Counted from the first letter of the stretch, positions 8,141-16,931 are shown. The stretch: DNA of 64,000 nucleotides from Pseudomonas sp. MUP55 (GCF_034043515.1 NZ_CP138214.1:5884020-5948019), one strand, 5' to 3'. A program made the numbers and translations. The notes: generated by a model not told the origin, from the sequence alone.

Positions 8141-9348
8141 ACCTGGCCGTTCTTCTGCTCCTGCACCCAGGCCATGTAGCTGTTCATCGGCGGGTTCTTC
8201 TCGAAGTATTTTTTCAGCCCGTCGAACAAGCCATCCGCCACCGCCTGTTGATGACGCGCCGTCACCAACCGCTGGGCGTCCTGGCTGTTGGAGATAAACC
8301 CGGTCTCGACCAGGATCGACGGCACGTCCGGCGATTTGAGCACTGCGAAGCCGGCCTGTTCCACGCGTTTCTGATGCAGGCTGGTGATGTTTTGCAGGCT
8401 GCCCAATACCGAGCTGCCCAGTTGCAGGCTCGAGGCGATGGTGGCGTTCATCGACATGTCGAGAATCACCCCCGCGAGCATTGGGTCCTTGTCCTTCAGG
8501 TTGAGCAACGTCGTGGCGCCCAGCAGATCCGCGCCGTTTTCACGCTGCGCCATGAAACGTGCGGTCGCGGAAGTAGCGCCGCCCTCGGACAACGCATACA
8601 CCGAGGCACCCGACGCGGTGAGCCTGGGGGCGGCGTCGGCATGTACCGAGATGAACATGTCGGCTTTGTGCTGGCGGGCGATGTCCACGCGCTTGCGTAA
8701 CGGCACGAAGAAGTCATCGTTGCGCACCAGTTTTACGTCGAAGCCTTTTTCGCGCTTCAACCGCTTGGCCAGCAATTGAGCAATCGACAGCACCACGTCT
8801 TTTTCTCGCTGGCCCTTGGAGCCGATGGCGCCGGGGTCTTTGCCGCCGTGGCCTGGGTCGACCACTACAATGATGTCGCGCTTGGGGTGGGCCTTGTCCA
8901 CCGGCGCGATCAATGGCGCAGGCTCGGCGGCGATCTGACGAGGCGCGCGCGTGGCGCTGCTCAGGTCAAGCACCAGGCGATGGCCCTGACCGTCCTGGGG
9001 CGGCAACAGGAAGCTGTTGAGCTGCATCGGCGCAGCCAGGTCCAGCACGATGCGGGTGTCGTTCTTGCCGAAATGACCGGAACGAATCGAGGTAATCCCG
9101 CTGTTCTTCAGCACCAACTGGGAGAAGTCGCCACTGAGCCCCGCGCCGCTCAGGTCGATGATCACGCGTTCCGGGGCGGCCAGTGAAAAGGTCTTGTATT
9201 GCACCGGGCCGCTGAGATCGAACACCAGCCGCAGCTTATCGTCCGAACGCCACAGCCGCGCATTGCGAATCTGCGTGGCGTACGCCCCCAGCGGCAAGGC
9301 GAACAAGGGGCTGACCAGCAGCAGGTTGAGGAGTTGACGTCTGTGCAT
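8137..9348 (-). CDS. N-acetylmuramoyl-L-alanine amidase (AmiC-like), Zur-associated
   Basis: The enzyme cleaves the amide bond between muramic acid and the stem peptide in peptidoglycan, mainly at septa. Layout of the 403 residues: a twin-arginine type signal (MHRRQLLNLLLVSP), an AMIN septal-targeting domain at about 28-130, and an Amidase_3 domain at about 160-385. Zinc ligands and catalytic residues are visible as DPGHGGKDPGAIG, the E of REKDVVL, SVHADA, and the catalytic Glu in VETGFISN. It lies next to a perfect Zur box shared with folE2, unlike the housekeeping amidase that in Pseudomonas is encoded elsewhere. It is probably a paralogue made when zinc is scarce; whether it uses another metal or simply replaces lost activity is unknown. 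Confidence 0.9.
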   Translation of the reverse strand: MHRRQLLNLLLVSPLFALPLGAYATQIRNARLWRSDDKLRLVFDLSGPVQYKTFSLAAPERVIIDLSGAGLSGDFSQLVLKNSGITSIRSGHFGKNDTRIVLDLAAPMQLNSFLLPPQDGQGHRLVLDLSSATRAPRQIAAEPAPLIAPVDKAHPKRDIIVVVDPGHGGKDPGAIGSKGQREKDVVLSIAQLLAKRLKREKGFDVKLVRNDDFFVPLRKRVDIARQHKADMFISVHADAAPRLTASGASVYALSEGGATSATARFMAQRENGADLLGATTLLNLKDKDPMLAGVILDMSMNATIASSLQLGSSVLGSLQNITSLHQKRVEQAGFAVLKSPDVPSILVETGFISNSQDAQRLVTARHQQAVADGLFDGLKKYFEKNPPMNSYMAWVQEQKNGQV

Positions 9349-9430
9349 GACCTATACCGCAAATAAGGGAGCGTCCCTGCTCGACGTGACTGAAGAAAGG
9401 CTGGAGCAGAAATTTCATCGTGAAAGAGAT

Positions 9431-9445
9431 TGTTATACTATAACA
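9431..9445. promoter_or_regulatory. Zur box between the amidase gene and folE2
   Basis: TGTTATACTATAACA is a perfect 7-1-7 palindrome, identical in its arms to the box at 7679. It is 83 bases upstream of the amidase start and 32 bases upstream of the folE2 start, placing it in the divergent promoter region. Confidence 0.92.
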
Positions 9446-9476
9446 TGTCGAATTATTTCCAACGATGGACCTGCTT

Positions 9477-10367
9477 ATGAATGCGCTGACTCTGCCGGAT
9501 ATCGCCGCGCAGGCTTCACGCCAGGCCTTGCCACTGGATTGGGTAGGCATGTGCGGCATTGCCCTGCCTGTCTTGCTCGATGGCCAACGTCTGCCCGCCA
9601 CCGCCGATGCCGGCGTAAGCCTGGACGATGGCGCGGCCCGTGGCATTCATATGTCACGCCTGTACCTGGCCCTGGAAATGTTCGATCAGCAACCGCTTAC
9701 GCCTGCACTTCTGCGTAATGTACTGCAGCGGTTTCTCGACACACATGAAGATTTATCTAACAACGCCTATCTGCGTATTCACACCGACCTGCTGTTGAAA
9801 CGGCCTGCCCTGGTCAGCGCTTTGGACGGTTGGAAGCGTTACCCGGTGAGTATCGAGGCGCGTCTGGAAAACCAGATGTTCCACGTGGAACTAAAAATTG
9901 ACGTTATTTATTCCTCAACCTGCCCTTGCTCCGCTGCCCTTGCCAGGCAGTTGATTCAGCAGCAGTTTCTCGCCGACTTCGCTAACAAACCGTTGCAGCA
10001 TGCCGAGGTACTGACCTGGCTCGGCAGCGCCGACGGCATCGTTGCCACGCCCCACAGCCAGCGCAGCAGTGCGCAGTTACACGTGCAGATTCAAGGTGAC
10101 GAACTGCCAATACTTGAACTGATCAACGATGCCGAAGCCGCGCTCGGCACAGCCGTGCAAACCGCGGTGAAACGTGCGGACGAACAAGCCTTCGCCCTGG
10201 CCAACGGGCAGAACCTGATGTTCTGCGAAGACGCCGCGCGCCGCCTGAACCTCGCCTTGAAACGCTCGGATGCGGTCAACGCCTTCCACCTCAAAGTGAT
10301 CCACGCCGAAAGCCTGCACGCGCACGATGCCGTGGCTGAAAGCCGCTGGACGAGACCTGCCACATGA
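9477..10367 (+). CDS. folE2: GTP cyclohydrolase FolE2 (zinc-independent type IB)
   Basis: FolE2 converts GTP to dihydroneopterin triphosphate, the first step of folate synthesis. Unlike zinc-requiring FolE it works with other divalent metals. The 296 residues include the diagnostic YSSTCPCSAAL segment, whose Cys149 is the likely catalytic/metal Cys, and the end HLKVIHAESLHAHDAVAES with family-conserved His and Glu. The start at 9477 (MNALTLPDI) is preferred to one four codons earlier because the family begins there. It heads a six-gene operon just downstream of a Zur box and overlaps the next gene by 4 bases. Replacing FolE with FolE2 is a classic zinc-sparing move. A parS-like palindrome lies within the coding sequence at residues 134-139. 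Confidence 0.95.
   Translation: MNALTLPDIAAQASRQALPLDWVGMCGIALPVLLDGQRLPATADAGVSLDDGAARGIHMSRLYLALEMFDQQPLTPALLRNVLQRFLDTHEDLSNNAYLRIHTDLLLKRPALVSALDGWKRYPVSIEARLENQMFHVELKIDVIYSSTCPCSAALARQLIQQQFLADFANKPLQHAEVLTWLGSADGIVATPHSQRSSAQLHVQIQGDELPILELINDAEAALGTAVQTAVKRADEQAFALANGQNLMFCEDAARRLNLALKRSDAVNAFHLKVIHAESLHAHDAVAESRWTRPAT
9877..9892. other. Candidate parS (ParB-binding) site inside folE2
   Basis: TGTTCCACGTGGAACT contains the perfect 14-bp palindrome GTTCCACGTGGAAC. It differs from the canonical parS TGTTCCACGTGGAACA at one terminal base. ParB and ParA are encoded at 50.7-52.4 kb in this window, and oriC is about 54 kb away. Confidence 0.7.
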
Positions 10368-11032
10368 TCACCTGCAACGCGTTGCGCTGGGGCGCTCCGG
10401 GCCAACCGCTCACTCCTGCCATGGATTTCACCCTGGAAAAAGGCAGCCTCACCGGCGTCATCGGCCCCAACGGCTGCGGCAAGAGCAGCCTGCTTAAAGT
10501 CATCGCCGGCCTGCAAAAGCCGCTGGCTGGGAAAGTCAGCGTCGATGTGCCACGCCGCGGCGGCCTGGCGTTCCTCCCCCAGCAACAACACTTGGATCGA
10601 CAGTTTCCCATCAGCCTGCAAGAACTGGTCGCCGCCGGCTTCTGGGGCACCCGGCTCACACCGCAGCAACGCAGCGAACGCCTGCACGCCGTGCTGGAAG
10701 ACTGGTGCCTCGGCGGCCTGGAGCAGCGCCCGCTGATGGCCCTGTCCGGCGGCCAACTGCAACGCGCCCTGCTCGCGCGTATGAGCTTGGCCGACTCACC
10801 GATCCTGTTGCTCGACGAACCTCACGCGGCGCTCGACGAAGAAGGTCAGGCATTGTGCTGGAAACACATTCACGCCTGGCATGACGAAGGCCGCACACTG
10901 ATGGTGGTCTGCCACGACCTGGCGTCGGTGCGCCATCACGCCCCACACGTGCTGCACATCAAAAGCACGGGCTGCGCCCTGGGCCTGAGCAAAGAGCTGA
11001 TCCGCCCCCAACCGCAATTGCAGGTGGCCTGA
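10364..11032 (+). CDS. Metal ABC importer ATPase (ZnuC-like, zinc/manganese family)
   Basis: The 222-residue ATPase powers the importer formed with the next two products. It has Walker A as GPNGCGKSS (about 34-42), Q-loop FLPQQQ, the ABC signature LSGGQLQRALLAR (about 128-140), Walker B with the catalytic Glu as ILLLDEPHAALD, and the H-loop His in VVCHDLASV. It overlaps folE2 (ATGA) and the permease gene (1-2 bases), so the subunits are translationally coupled. The set differs from the canonical znuABC of Pseudomonas, where znuA diverges from zur-znuCB; it is a second, Zur-associated uptake system. Substrate may be zinc or another divalent metal. Confidence 0.9.
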   Translation: MITCNALRWGAPGQPLTPAMDFTLEKGSLTGVIGPNGCGKSSLLKVIAGLQKPLAGKVSVDVPRRGGLAFLPQQQHLDRQFPISLQELVAAGFWGTRLTPQQRSERLHAVLEDWCLGGLEQRPLMALSGGQLQRALLARMSLADSPILLLDEPHAALDEEGQALCWKHIHAWHDEGRTLMVVCHDLASVRHHAPHVLHIKSTGCALGLSKELIRPQPQLQVA

Positions 11033-11898
11033 TGCACTTCGCCGCGCACTTGTGGATGCCCTTTGTCGATTTCGTCTTCATGCGCCGCGCGCTGATCGGT
11101 GGCCTGGTACTCGCCTGCAGCACCGCGCCGCTGGGTGTGTTTTTGATCCTGCGACGCATGAGCCTGATTGGTGATGCCGTGGCCCACGGCATTCTGCCTG
11201 GCGCCGCCCTGGGCTTCTGGTTCGCCGGGTTGAGCCTGCCGGCGCTGACCATCGGCGGCCTGGGGGCGGGGCTGAGCATGGCCGGGCTGTCCGCCTGGAT
11301 CACCCGCCGCACCGGCCTGCGTGAAGACGCCAGCCTCGCCGCCATCTACCCCATCTCCCTCGCCGCCGGCGTGTTGATCCTCGGCATCGCCGGCAAGCGT
11401 CTGGACCTGTTGCACCTGCTGTTCGGCTCCGCCCTGGCGGTGGATGAAACCACCCTCACCGGCATGCTCTGGGTCACCGGTTTCAGCCTGATCGCCATGG
11501 CGCTGATTTACAAACCGCTGCTGCTCGACACCCTCGACCCGCTGTTCCTGCAAACGGTCAGCCGCCTCGGCCCGCTGGCCCACGGGTTGTTCCTGACGCT
11601 GGTGGTGCTGAACCTGGTCATCGGCTTCCAGGCCATCGGCGCCTTGATGGTGGTGGGCTTGATGATGCTGCCGGCCATCGCTTCGCGCTTCTGGAGCCGG
11701 CGCCTGCCGGTGTTGATCGCGGTATCGGCAGTGCTGGGATGCCTGTCGGTGTGGCTGGGTTTGTTGCTGTCGTTCTATTACTCACTGCCCAGCGGCCCGG
11801 CCATCGTGCTGGTGGCGGGCGGCGGGTATTTGCTGTCCGTGGTCTTCGGTCCGGTGCACGGCTTGCTGCGCCGCCCGCCCTTGCTTACATCCCAATGA
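11032..11898 (+). CDS. Metal ABC importer permease (ABC-3/ZnuB-like)
   Basis: This 288-residue membrane protein has about eight hydrophobic segments and the ABC-3 family start, with RRALIGGLVLACSTAPLGVFLILRRMSLIGDAVAHG near residues 18-53 being the coupling region that contacts the ATPase. It forms the channel for the metal delivered by the binding protein encoded next. The start codon overlaps the stop of the ATPase gene, and its own TGA overlaps a possible ATG of the next gene, so the order ATPase-permease-binding protein is tightly coupled. Confidence 0.9.
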   Translation: MHFAAHLWMPFVDFVFMRRALIGGLVLACSTAPLGVFLILRRMSLIGDAVAHGILPGAALGFWFAGLSLPALTIGGLGAGLSMAGLSAWITRRTGLREDASLAAIYPISLAAGVLILGIAGKRLDLLHLLFGSALAVDETTLTGMLWVTGFSLIAMALIYKPLLLDTLDPLFLQTVSRLGPLAHGLFLTLVVLNLVIGFQAIGALMVVGLMMLPAIASRFWSRRLPVLIAVSAVLGCLSVWLGLLLSFYYSLPSGPAIVLVAGGGYLLSVVFGPVHGLLRRPPLLTSQ

Positions 11899-11909
11899 GG
11901 TGTCTCCCG

Positions 11910-12788
11910 ATGCGCGCTCTACTCGTGCTGTTCAGTCTGCTGTTGCCGCTGTCGATGGCCCAGGCTGCCGATAAGCTCCAGGTGGTTACCAGCTTCAGTA
12001 TTCTCGATGACATCACCCACCAGATCGGTGGCGACCACATCCAGATCAGCAACATGGTCGGCCCGGACGCCGACGCCCACACCTACGAACCCACCCCCGA
12101 CGACGCCAAGGCGTTGCTCAAGGCAAAGCTCATCATCAAGAACGGTCTGGGCTTCGAGCCCTGGCTGGACCGCCTGGTGACCAGCACTGAAACCAAGGCC
12201 ACGGTGGTCACTGCCAGCAAAGGCGTGATCTCCCACACCATGGACGAGGACGGCGAAACCATCCCTGACCCCCACGCCTGGCACAACCTGGCCAACGCCG
12301 AGATCTACGTCAACAACATCACCAAAGCGCTGGTCACCGCCGACCCGGCCAACCAGGCGGATTACCTGCGCAACAGCCAGGCCTACCTCAAGCAAATCCA
12401 CCGCGTGCTGGCCGAAGCCAAGACCAAGTTCGGCGCACTGCCCGCAGGCAACCGCCGTATCGTGACCTCCCATGACGCCTTCGGTTACCTGGGCCAGGCC
12501 TATGGCATTCAGTTCCTGGCGCCTCAGGGCCTGTCCACCGAGCGTGAGCCGTCAGCCGCCGAAGTGGCCGCGCTGATCACGCAAATCCGCAAGGACAAGG
12601 TCAAGGCCGTGTTCATGGAGAACATCAAGGACTCGCGCCTGCTCAAGCAAATCGCCGACGAAAGCGGCGCGCAGATTGGCGGCACGCTCTACTCCGACGC
12701 CCTCGCCGCCGAAGGCCCGGCCAGCACCTTTATTGGGCTGTTCGAATACAACCTCAACACCCTGTGCGCGAGCTTAGGCAAACCATGA
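11910..12788 (+). CDS. Metal ABC importer substrate-binding protein (ZnuA/MntA-like, cluster A-I)
   Basis: The 292-residue periplasmic protein captures the metal. A signal peptide (MRALLVLFSLLLPLSMAQA) precedes the mature part. Probable metal ligands are the His of DADAHTYEP, the His residues of DPHAWHN, the His of TSHDAFGYL, and the Asp of YSDALAAEG. This is the usual ligand set of cluster A-I proteins. There is no long His-rich loop of the kind seen in canonical ZnuA, which leaves zinc, manganese or broader specificity open. The ATG at 11910 follows a GAGGTG motif; an ATG at 11895 overlapping the permease stop is the alternative and would add five residues. The end overlaps the gamma-carbonic anhydrase gene by 4 bases. 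Confidence 0.9.
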   Translation: MRALLVLFSLLLPLSMAQAADKLQVVTSFSILDDITHQIGGDHIQISNMVGPDADAHTYEPTPDDAKALLKAKLIIKNGLGFEPWLDRLVTSTETKATVVTASKGVISHTMDEDGETIPDPHAWHNLANAEIYVNNITKALVTADPANQADYLRNSQAYLKQIHRVLAEAKTKFGALPAGNRRIVTSHDAFGYLGQAYGIQFLAPQGLSTEREPSAAEVAALITQIRKDKVKAVFMENIKDSRLLKQIADESGAQIGGTLYSDALAAEGPASTFIGLFEYNLNTLCASLGKP

Positions 12789-13345
12789 TCCGCAAGAACC
12801 CTTCGGGCGATCTGCCGGTGATCGCCGAATCGGCCTACGTCGACAAAACCGCGATCATCTGCGGCAAGGTGATCATCGGCGAGAACGTATTTGTGGGCCC
12901 CTACGCCGTGATCCGCGCCGATGAAGTCAACGCCAGCGGTGCCATGGACCCGATCACCATCGGTGCCAATTCCAATATCCAGGACGGTGTGGTGATCCAC
13001 TCCAAGTCCGGCGCCGCCGTGACCATCGGCGAGTTCACCTCCATCGCCCACCGCTCCATCGTCCACGGGCCCTGCACCGTGGGCGACCGCGTGTTTATCG
13101 GTTTCAACAGCGTGCTGTTCAACTGCGCGGTGGGCGACGGCTCGGTGGTGCGGCACAACTCGGTCGTGGACGGGCGCGACCTGCCCGCCGCCTTCTACGT
13201 GCCCTCCACCACGCGCATCGGGCCCACCACCGACTTGTCGCAGTTCGCGCCGGTGAGCGTCAGCGCCTCGGAGTTTTCCGAAGACGTGGCCCGCACCAAT
13301 GTCGACCTGGTGCGCGGTTACAAAGCCCTGCAAAACGAGTTCTGA
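12785..13345 (+). CDS. Gamma-class carbonic anhydrase (CamH-like)
   Basis: The 186-residue left-handed beta-helix protein contains hexapeptide-type repeats (IICGKVIIGENVFVGPYAVIRAD onward). Three His residues at 72, 89 and 94 have the 17- and 5-residue spacing of metal ligands in CamH-type gamma-carbonic anhydrases. It would hydrate CO2 to bicarbonate. Gamma enzymes can use iron or cobalt, so placing one in a Zur operon fits replacement of the zinc-dependent beta-class enzymes. The ATG overlaps the stop of the binding-protein gene, and the next gene begins 3 bases after the stop. Enzymatic activity in this particular subfamily is inferred from the ligands. Confidence 0.87.
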   Translation: MIRKNPSGDLPVIAESAYVDKTAIICGKVIIGENVFVGPYAVIRADEVNASGAMDPITIGANSNIQDGVVIHSKSGAAVTIGEFTSIAHRSIVHGPCTVGDRVFIGFNSVLFNCAVGDGSVVRHNSVVDGRDLPAAFYVPSTTRIGPTTDLSQFAPVSVSASEFSEDVARTNVDLVRGYKALQNEF

Positions 13346-13348
13346 AGC

Positions 13349-14686
13349 ATGAGCCGCCTATTGATTCGCAACGCCAAACTGGTCAATGAAGGCCGGGAAT
13401 TCGACGCTGATGTGCTGGTGGTCAGTGGCCGCATCGAGAAGATTGCCGGCAGCATCGAACACGCAAACGAACCGGTAGAGATAGACGCCCAAGGTCAATG
13501 GTTGTTGCCTGGGATGATCGATGACCAAGTGCACTTTCGCGAACCCGGTGCGCCGGACAAAGGCAGCTTCTACAGCGAGTCCCGCGCAGCGGTGGCCGGT
13601 GGCATCACCAGCTTCATGGACATGCCCAACACCCACCCGGCCACGCTGAGCCTGGACGCCCTGGCCGATAAAAAGCGCCGCGCCGCGTTGCACTCGGTGG
13701 CCAACTACGGCTTTCACTTTGGCGTGAGTCACGCCAACCTGGACACTGTCGCGGCACTCGATCCTCGTGAAGTGGCGGGCGTAAAAGTGTTCATGGGCGC
13801 CTCCACCGGCAATATGCTGGTGGACGATCCGCAGACGCTGGAGCGCCTGTTTGCCGAGGTGCCAACGATCCTGCTGGCTCACTGCGAACACACGCCGAGC
13901 ATCCAGGCCAACGAACTGCGCCTGCGTGAACGCTTCGGCGAGCGCATCCCTGCCGTGGCCCATGCGCTGATCCGCGATGCCCAGGCGTGCTATCGCTCCT
14001 CATCGCTGGCCGTGGCATTGGCCAAGCGCCATGGCACGCGCTTGCACGTGTTGCACCTGACCAGCGCGCGGGAGTTGGCCCTGTTCGAAGACAAGCCGCT
14101 GACGCAAAAGCACATCACCGCCGAAGTCTGCCTGCACCACCTGCTGTTCGATGACCGCGACTACCAGCGCCTTGGCCACCAGATCAAATGCAATCCGGCG
14201 ATCAAGACCCGCGCCGACCGCGACGCGCTGCGCCTGGCTTTATTGAGTGATCGTCTGGATGTGATTGGCAGTGACCATGCGCCGCATACCTGGGCACAAA
14301 AGCAGTTGGACTATCGCCAGGCGCCGGCCGGTCTGCCCTTGGTGCAACATGCGTTGCCGGCGTTGCTGGAACTGGTGGCAGACGGGCTGCTGCCGCTGAC
14401 CACGCTGGTGGCCAAAACCAGTCATCGCGTCGCCGACCTGTTTGCGATTCCGGACAGAGGTTATCTACGCGAGGGGTATTGGGCCGACCTGGTGCTGATC
14501 AAGCCCGAGCCTGCCGGCAAACCCGTGAGCAGCCAACCGATCCTGGCCCGTTGCGGCTGGACGCCTTTTGCCGAGCGCAGCTTTCGCCACAGCGTCAGCA
14601 CTACCCTGGTGACGGGCCACCTGGCGTGGCACAACGGCCAGGTGGTCGACAGCTGCCAGGGCCTGCCCCTGCACTTCTTGCGTTAA
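13349..14686 (+). CDS. pyrC: Dihydroorotase paralogue PyrC2 of the zinc-starvation operon
   Basis: The 445-residue amidohydrolase closes carbamoyl-aspartate to dihydroorotate in pyrimidine synthesis. Active-site pieces seen: MIDDQVHFREPG (about 56-67), the Lys expected to be carboxylated in GVKVFMGASTGN, HCEH, the His residues of RLHVLHLTSARE, and GSDHAPHTWAQK. In most type I enzymes the first motif reads D-x-H-x-H-x-R; here the first His is Gln60, so one metal ligand of the binuclear zinc site is changed. That fits a paralogue made to work with less or other metal. It is last in the folE2 operon. A 4-base convergent overlap joins it to the DUF3617 gene. Confidence 0.88.
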   Translation: MSRLLIRNAKLVNEGREFDADVLVVSGRIEKIAGSIEHANEPVEIDAQGQWLLPGMIDDQVHFREPGAPDKGSFYSESRAAVAGGITSFMDMPNTHPATLSLDALADKKRRAALHSVANYGFHFGVSHANLDTVAALDPREVAGVKVFMGASTGNMLVDDPQTLERLFAEVPTILLAHCEHTPSIQANELRLRERFGERIPAVAHALIRDAQACYRSSSLAVALAKRHGTRLHVLHLTSARELALFEDKPLTQKHITAEVCLHHLLFDDRDYQRLGHQIKCNPAIKTRADRDALRLALLSDRLDVIGSDHAPHTWAQKQLDYRQAPAGLPLVQHALPALLELVADGLLPLTTLVAKTSHRVADLFAIPDRGYLREGYWADLVLIKPEPAGKPVSSQPILARCGWTPFAERSFRHSVSTTLVTGHLAWHNGQVVDSCQGLPLHFLR

Positions 14687-15204
14687 GCGCGGGGCTTGAC
14701 GGTACCGCAGTCGTTACCCAGCCACTGCGCGTGGGTGTCCAGGCTGCCCTTTTGCTGGATGCCGGTGGCATTGAAGGTGCCGTTGACAGTGGTGGTGAAT
14801 TCCTTCTGGCTCTGGAAGGTCGCCACGCCCGTGCCTTGGGCTTTCGGGCAGCTGAAGCGGAATTTCCACTGGTTGCCGGTCTTGTCGGTCACTTCCTGTT
14901 TGCAACCCGATTGCGGGTCAGTCAGGGGAATGGAATCGGAGGCGACCTGGGCTGGCGTGAGGCACACCTGCACGCCTTTACCGGCCATGGTGATGCCCTG
15001 TTTTTCCAGCATGGCGCGCTGTTCAGGGGTCATCTGTTGCTTGAGCTGACCCAGGATCAGCGACAAGTCCGGCAGGTCCTGGTTGTCGACTTTCATATTG
15101 CTCGTAGTCAGTTCCCACAAGCCCGGCGCCAACATCTGCGCGTGTGCCGCCAGCGGCAGCGACAAACCAACAACCATGGACAAACAGAGCAGACGAGCAT
15201 TCAT
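14683..15204 (-). CDS. DUF3617 periplasmic protein
   Basis: The 173-residue product begins with a signal peptide (MNARLLCLSMVVGLSLPLAAHA) and continues with the DUF3617 hallmarks: APGLWELTTSNM shortly after cleavage, a central CLTP, and a paired Cys further on in SGCKQEV and FSCPKAQGTG. The family is periplasmic and of unknown function. The ATG at 15204 (MNARLL) is chosen because it starts the signal peptide; the frame runs to 15222. It is convergent with the zinc operon and diverges from the cardiolipin synthase gene. Confidence 0.82.
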   Translation of the reverse strand: MNARLLCLSMVVGLSLPLAAHAQMLAPGLWELTTSNMKVDNQDLPDLSLILGQLKQQMTPEQRAMLEKQGITMAGKGVQVCLTPAQVASDSIPLTDPQSGCKQEVTDKTGNQWKFRFSCPKAQGTGVATFQSQKEFTTTVNGTFNATGIQQKGSLDTHAQWLGNDCGTVKPRA

Positions 15205-15334
15205 CGGGTAACTCCTGGGCAATAGTGGGCGTTAGACGCCGCAAAGCCGCCAGTGTTGCACGGCAAATAAAATAGCGACATTCAGGGTGGAACATGGTCT
15301 GTTACGCATTGGACTGCCCGGAGTAATGTCGTTC

Positions 15335-16774
15335 ATGGATTTTTTTGGCCCGCACCTGCTCGCCTACTTCATTGCCACGCTGCATTTTCTCGGGAGCCTC
15401 GCCGCCATCCATGCGGTACTGACCGTCAGAACCGCCCAAGGCTCGATTGCCTGGGCGCTGTCGCTGATGTTCATGCCTTATCTCACGCTGATTCCCTACC
15501 TGATTTTTGGTCGCAGCACCTTCGATGCCTACATCCAGGCGCGGCGCCAGGCCAACCAGGAAATGCACAGGGCCATCGCCGAATTGAACTGGCGCCCGTG
15601 GGTCGAGGAAGCGCTGGCCGCGCGCAACTCCAGTGCCTACGCCTCGTTGCGCGCCATGCCCAAACTGGGCCGCATGCCGTGCCTTGCCAATAACCAGGTG
15701 CAGTTGCTGATCAATGGCGATGCCACCTTCAGCGCCATCTTCGAAGCCATCGGCAACGCGGAAACCGCCGTGCTGTTCCAGTTTTTCATCATTCACGACG
15801 ATGACCTCGGCCGCCAACTGCACCGGTTGCTCAGCGCAAAAGCGGCCGAAGGCGTGGACATCTACGTGCTCTACGACCGCATCGGCAGCCACGCCCTGCC
15901 CCATCACTACGTGCAATCGCTGCGCGACGCCGGGGTCAAGGTCAAAGCCTTCGCCACCCGCAGCGGCTGGTTGAACCGCTTCCAGGTCAACTTCCGCAAC
16001 CACCGCAAGATCGTGGTGGTGGACGGCATTACCGGGTTCGTTGGCGGGCATAACGTGGGTGATGAGTACCTGGGCAAGAAACCGCCGTTGGCGCCGTGGC
16101 GCGATACACACGTACAGGTCACCGGCCCGGTGGTCGCGTGCTTGCAGGAGTCGTTCGCCGAGGATTGGTTCTGGGCTGCGCGGGAACTGCCGCCGCTGAT
16201 CCTGCCGGACGCTTACCCGGAAGACGGCGTGCTCTGCCAATTGCTCGCCAGCGGCCCGGCGGACCCGTATGAAACCTGCTCGCTGTTTTTTGTCGAGGCC
16301 ATTCACGCCGCGACCGAACGCGTGTGGATCACCAGCCCGTATTTCATCCCCGACGAAGCGGTGTTTGCCGCCCTGCGCCTGGCCGTGCTGCGCGGCGTGG
16401 ACGTGCGTGTTCTGCTGCCCTCGCGACCGGACCACCGCATCGTGTATGCCGCCTCCAGCCTCTATGCCATCGAAGCGGTACGCGCCGGCGTGCGGGTGTT
16501 CCGCTACACGCCCGGGTTTGTGCACCAAAAAGTGGTGTTGGTGGACAGCGAAATCAGCGCCATCGGCAGCGCCAACATGGACAACCGTTCATTCCGGCTG
16601 AATTTTGAAGTGATGTTGCTGACGGTCGACGAGGCCTTCGCCAAGCAGGTGGAGCAGATGCTGCTGGACGACTTCGCCCTGGCCCATGAAGTGAGCCAGG
16701 AAGAAAGCCGCGAAACCCGGCGCCTGCAGCAGCTGGGCATGCGCGTGGCGCGCTTGATCTCACCGATTCTCTAA
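15335..16774 (+). CDS. cls: Cardiolipin synthase
   Basis: The inner-membrane enzyme joins two phosphatidylglycerols into cardiolipin plus glycerol. The 479-residue length matches Pseudomonas Cls. Two N-terminal transmembrane helices (about 3-60) precede two phospholipase-D domains with HKD motifs: [19 protein letters not shown] (about 220) and [20 protein letters not shown] (about 398). The ATG at 15335 follows GGAG by 11 bases and starts the expected MDFFGPH; two in-frame ATGs further up (15326, 15287) are less suited. The gene is alone, with a REP pair after it. Confidence 0.92.
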   Translation: MDFFGPHLLAYFIATLHFLGSLAAIHAVLTVRTAQGSIAWALSLMFMPYLTLIPYLIFGRSTFDAYIQARRQANQEMHRAIAELNWRPWVEEALAARNSSAYASLRAMPKLGRMPCLANNQVQLLINGDATFSAIFEAIGNAETAVLFQFFIIHDDDLGRQLHRLLSAKAAEGVDIYVLYDRIGSHALPHHYVQSLRDAGVKVKAFATRSGWLNRFQVNFRNHRKIVVVDGITGFVGGHNVGDEYLGKKPPLAPWRDTHVQVTGPVVACLQESFAEDWFWAARELPPLILPDAYPEDGVLCQLLASGPADPYETCSLFFVEAIHAATERVWITSPYFIPDEAVFAALRLAVLRGVDVRVLLPSRPDHRIVYAASSLYAIEAVRAGVRVFRYTPGFVHQKVVLVDSEISAIGSANMDNRSFRLNFEVMLLTVDEAFAKQVEQMLLDDFALAHEVSQEESRETRRLQQLGMRVARLISPIL

Positions 16775-16798
16775 CAGACGGCAAGCCCTTGCTTCACT

Positions 16799-16896
16799 GT
16801 AGGAGCGAGCTTGCTCGCGAAAAACGTCCAGGCAACGCGTTCATCCTGAATAAACTCGCAACCCAGAGTTCTTCGCGAGCAAGCTCGCTCCTACAA
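16799..16896. repeat. REP doublet, GAGCGAGCTTGCTCGCG type
   Basis: TGTAGGAGCGAGCTTGCTCG at 16799-16818 and its inverted copy ending TCGCTCCTACA at 16896, with about 50 bases between. It lies between the ends of convergent cls and the Cfa-like gene. Confidence 0.9.
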
Positions 16897-16931
16897 AAAG
16901 CAGGGCGAGCCTCCTCTCTCATCAAGCGGTT

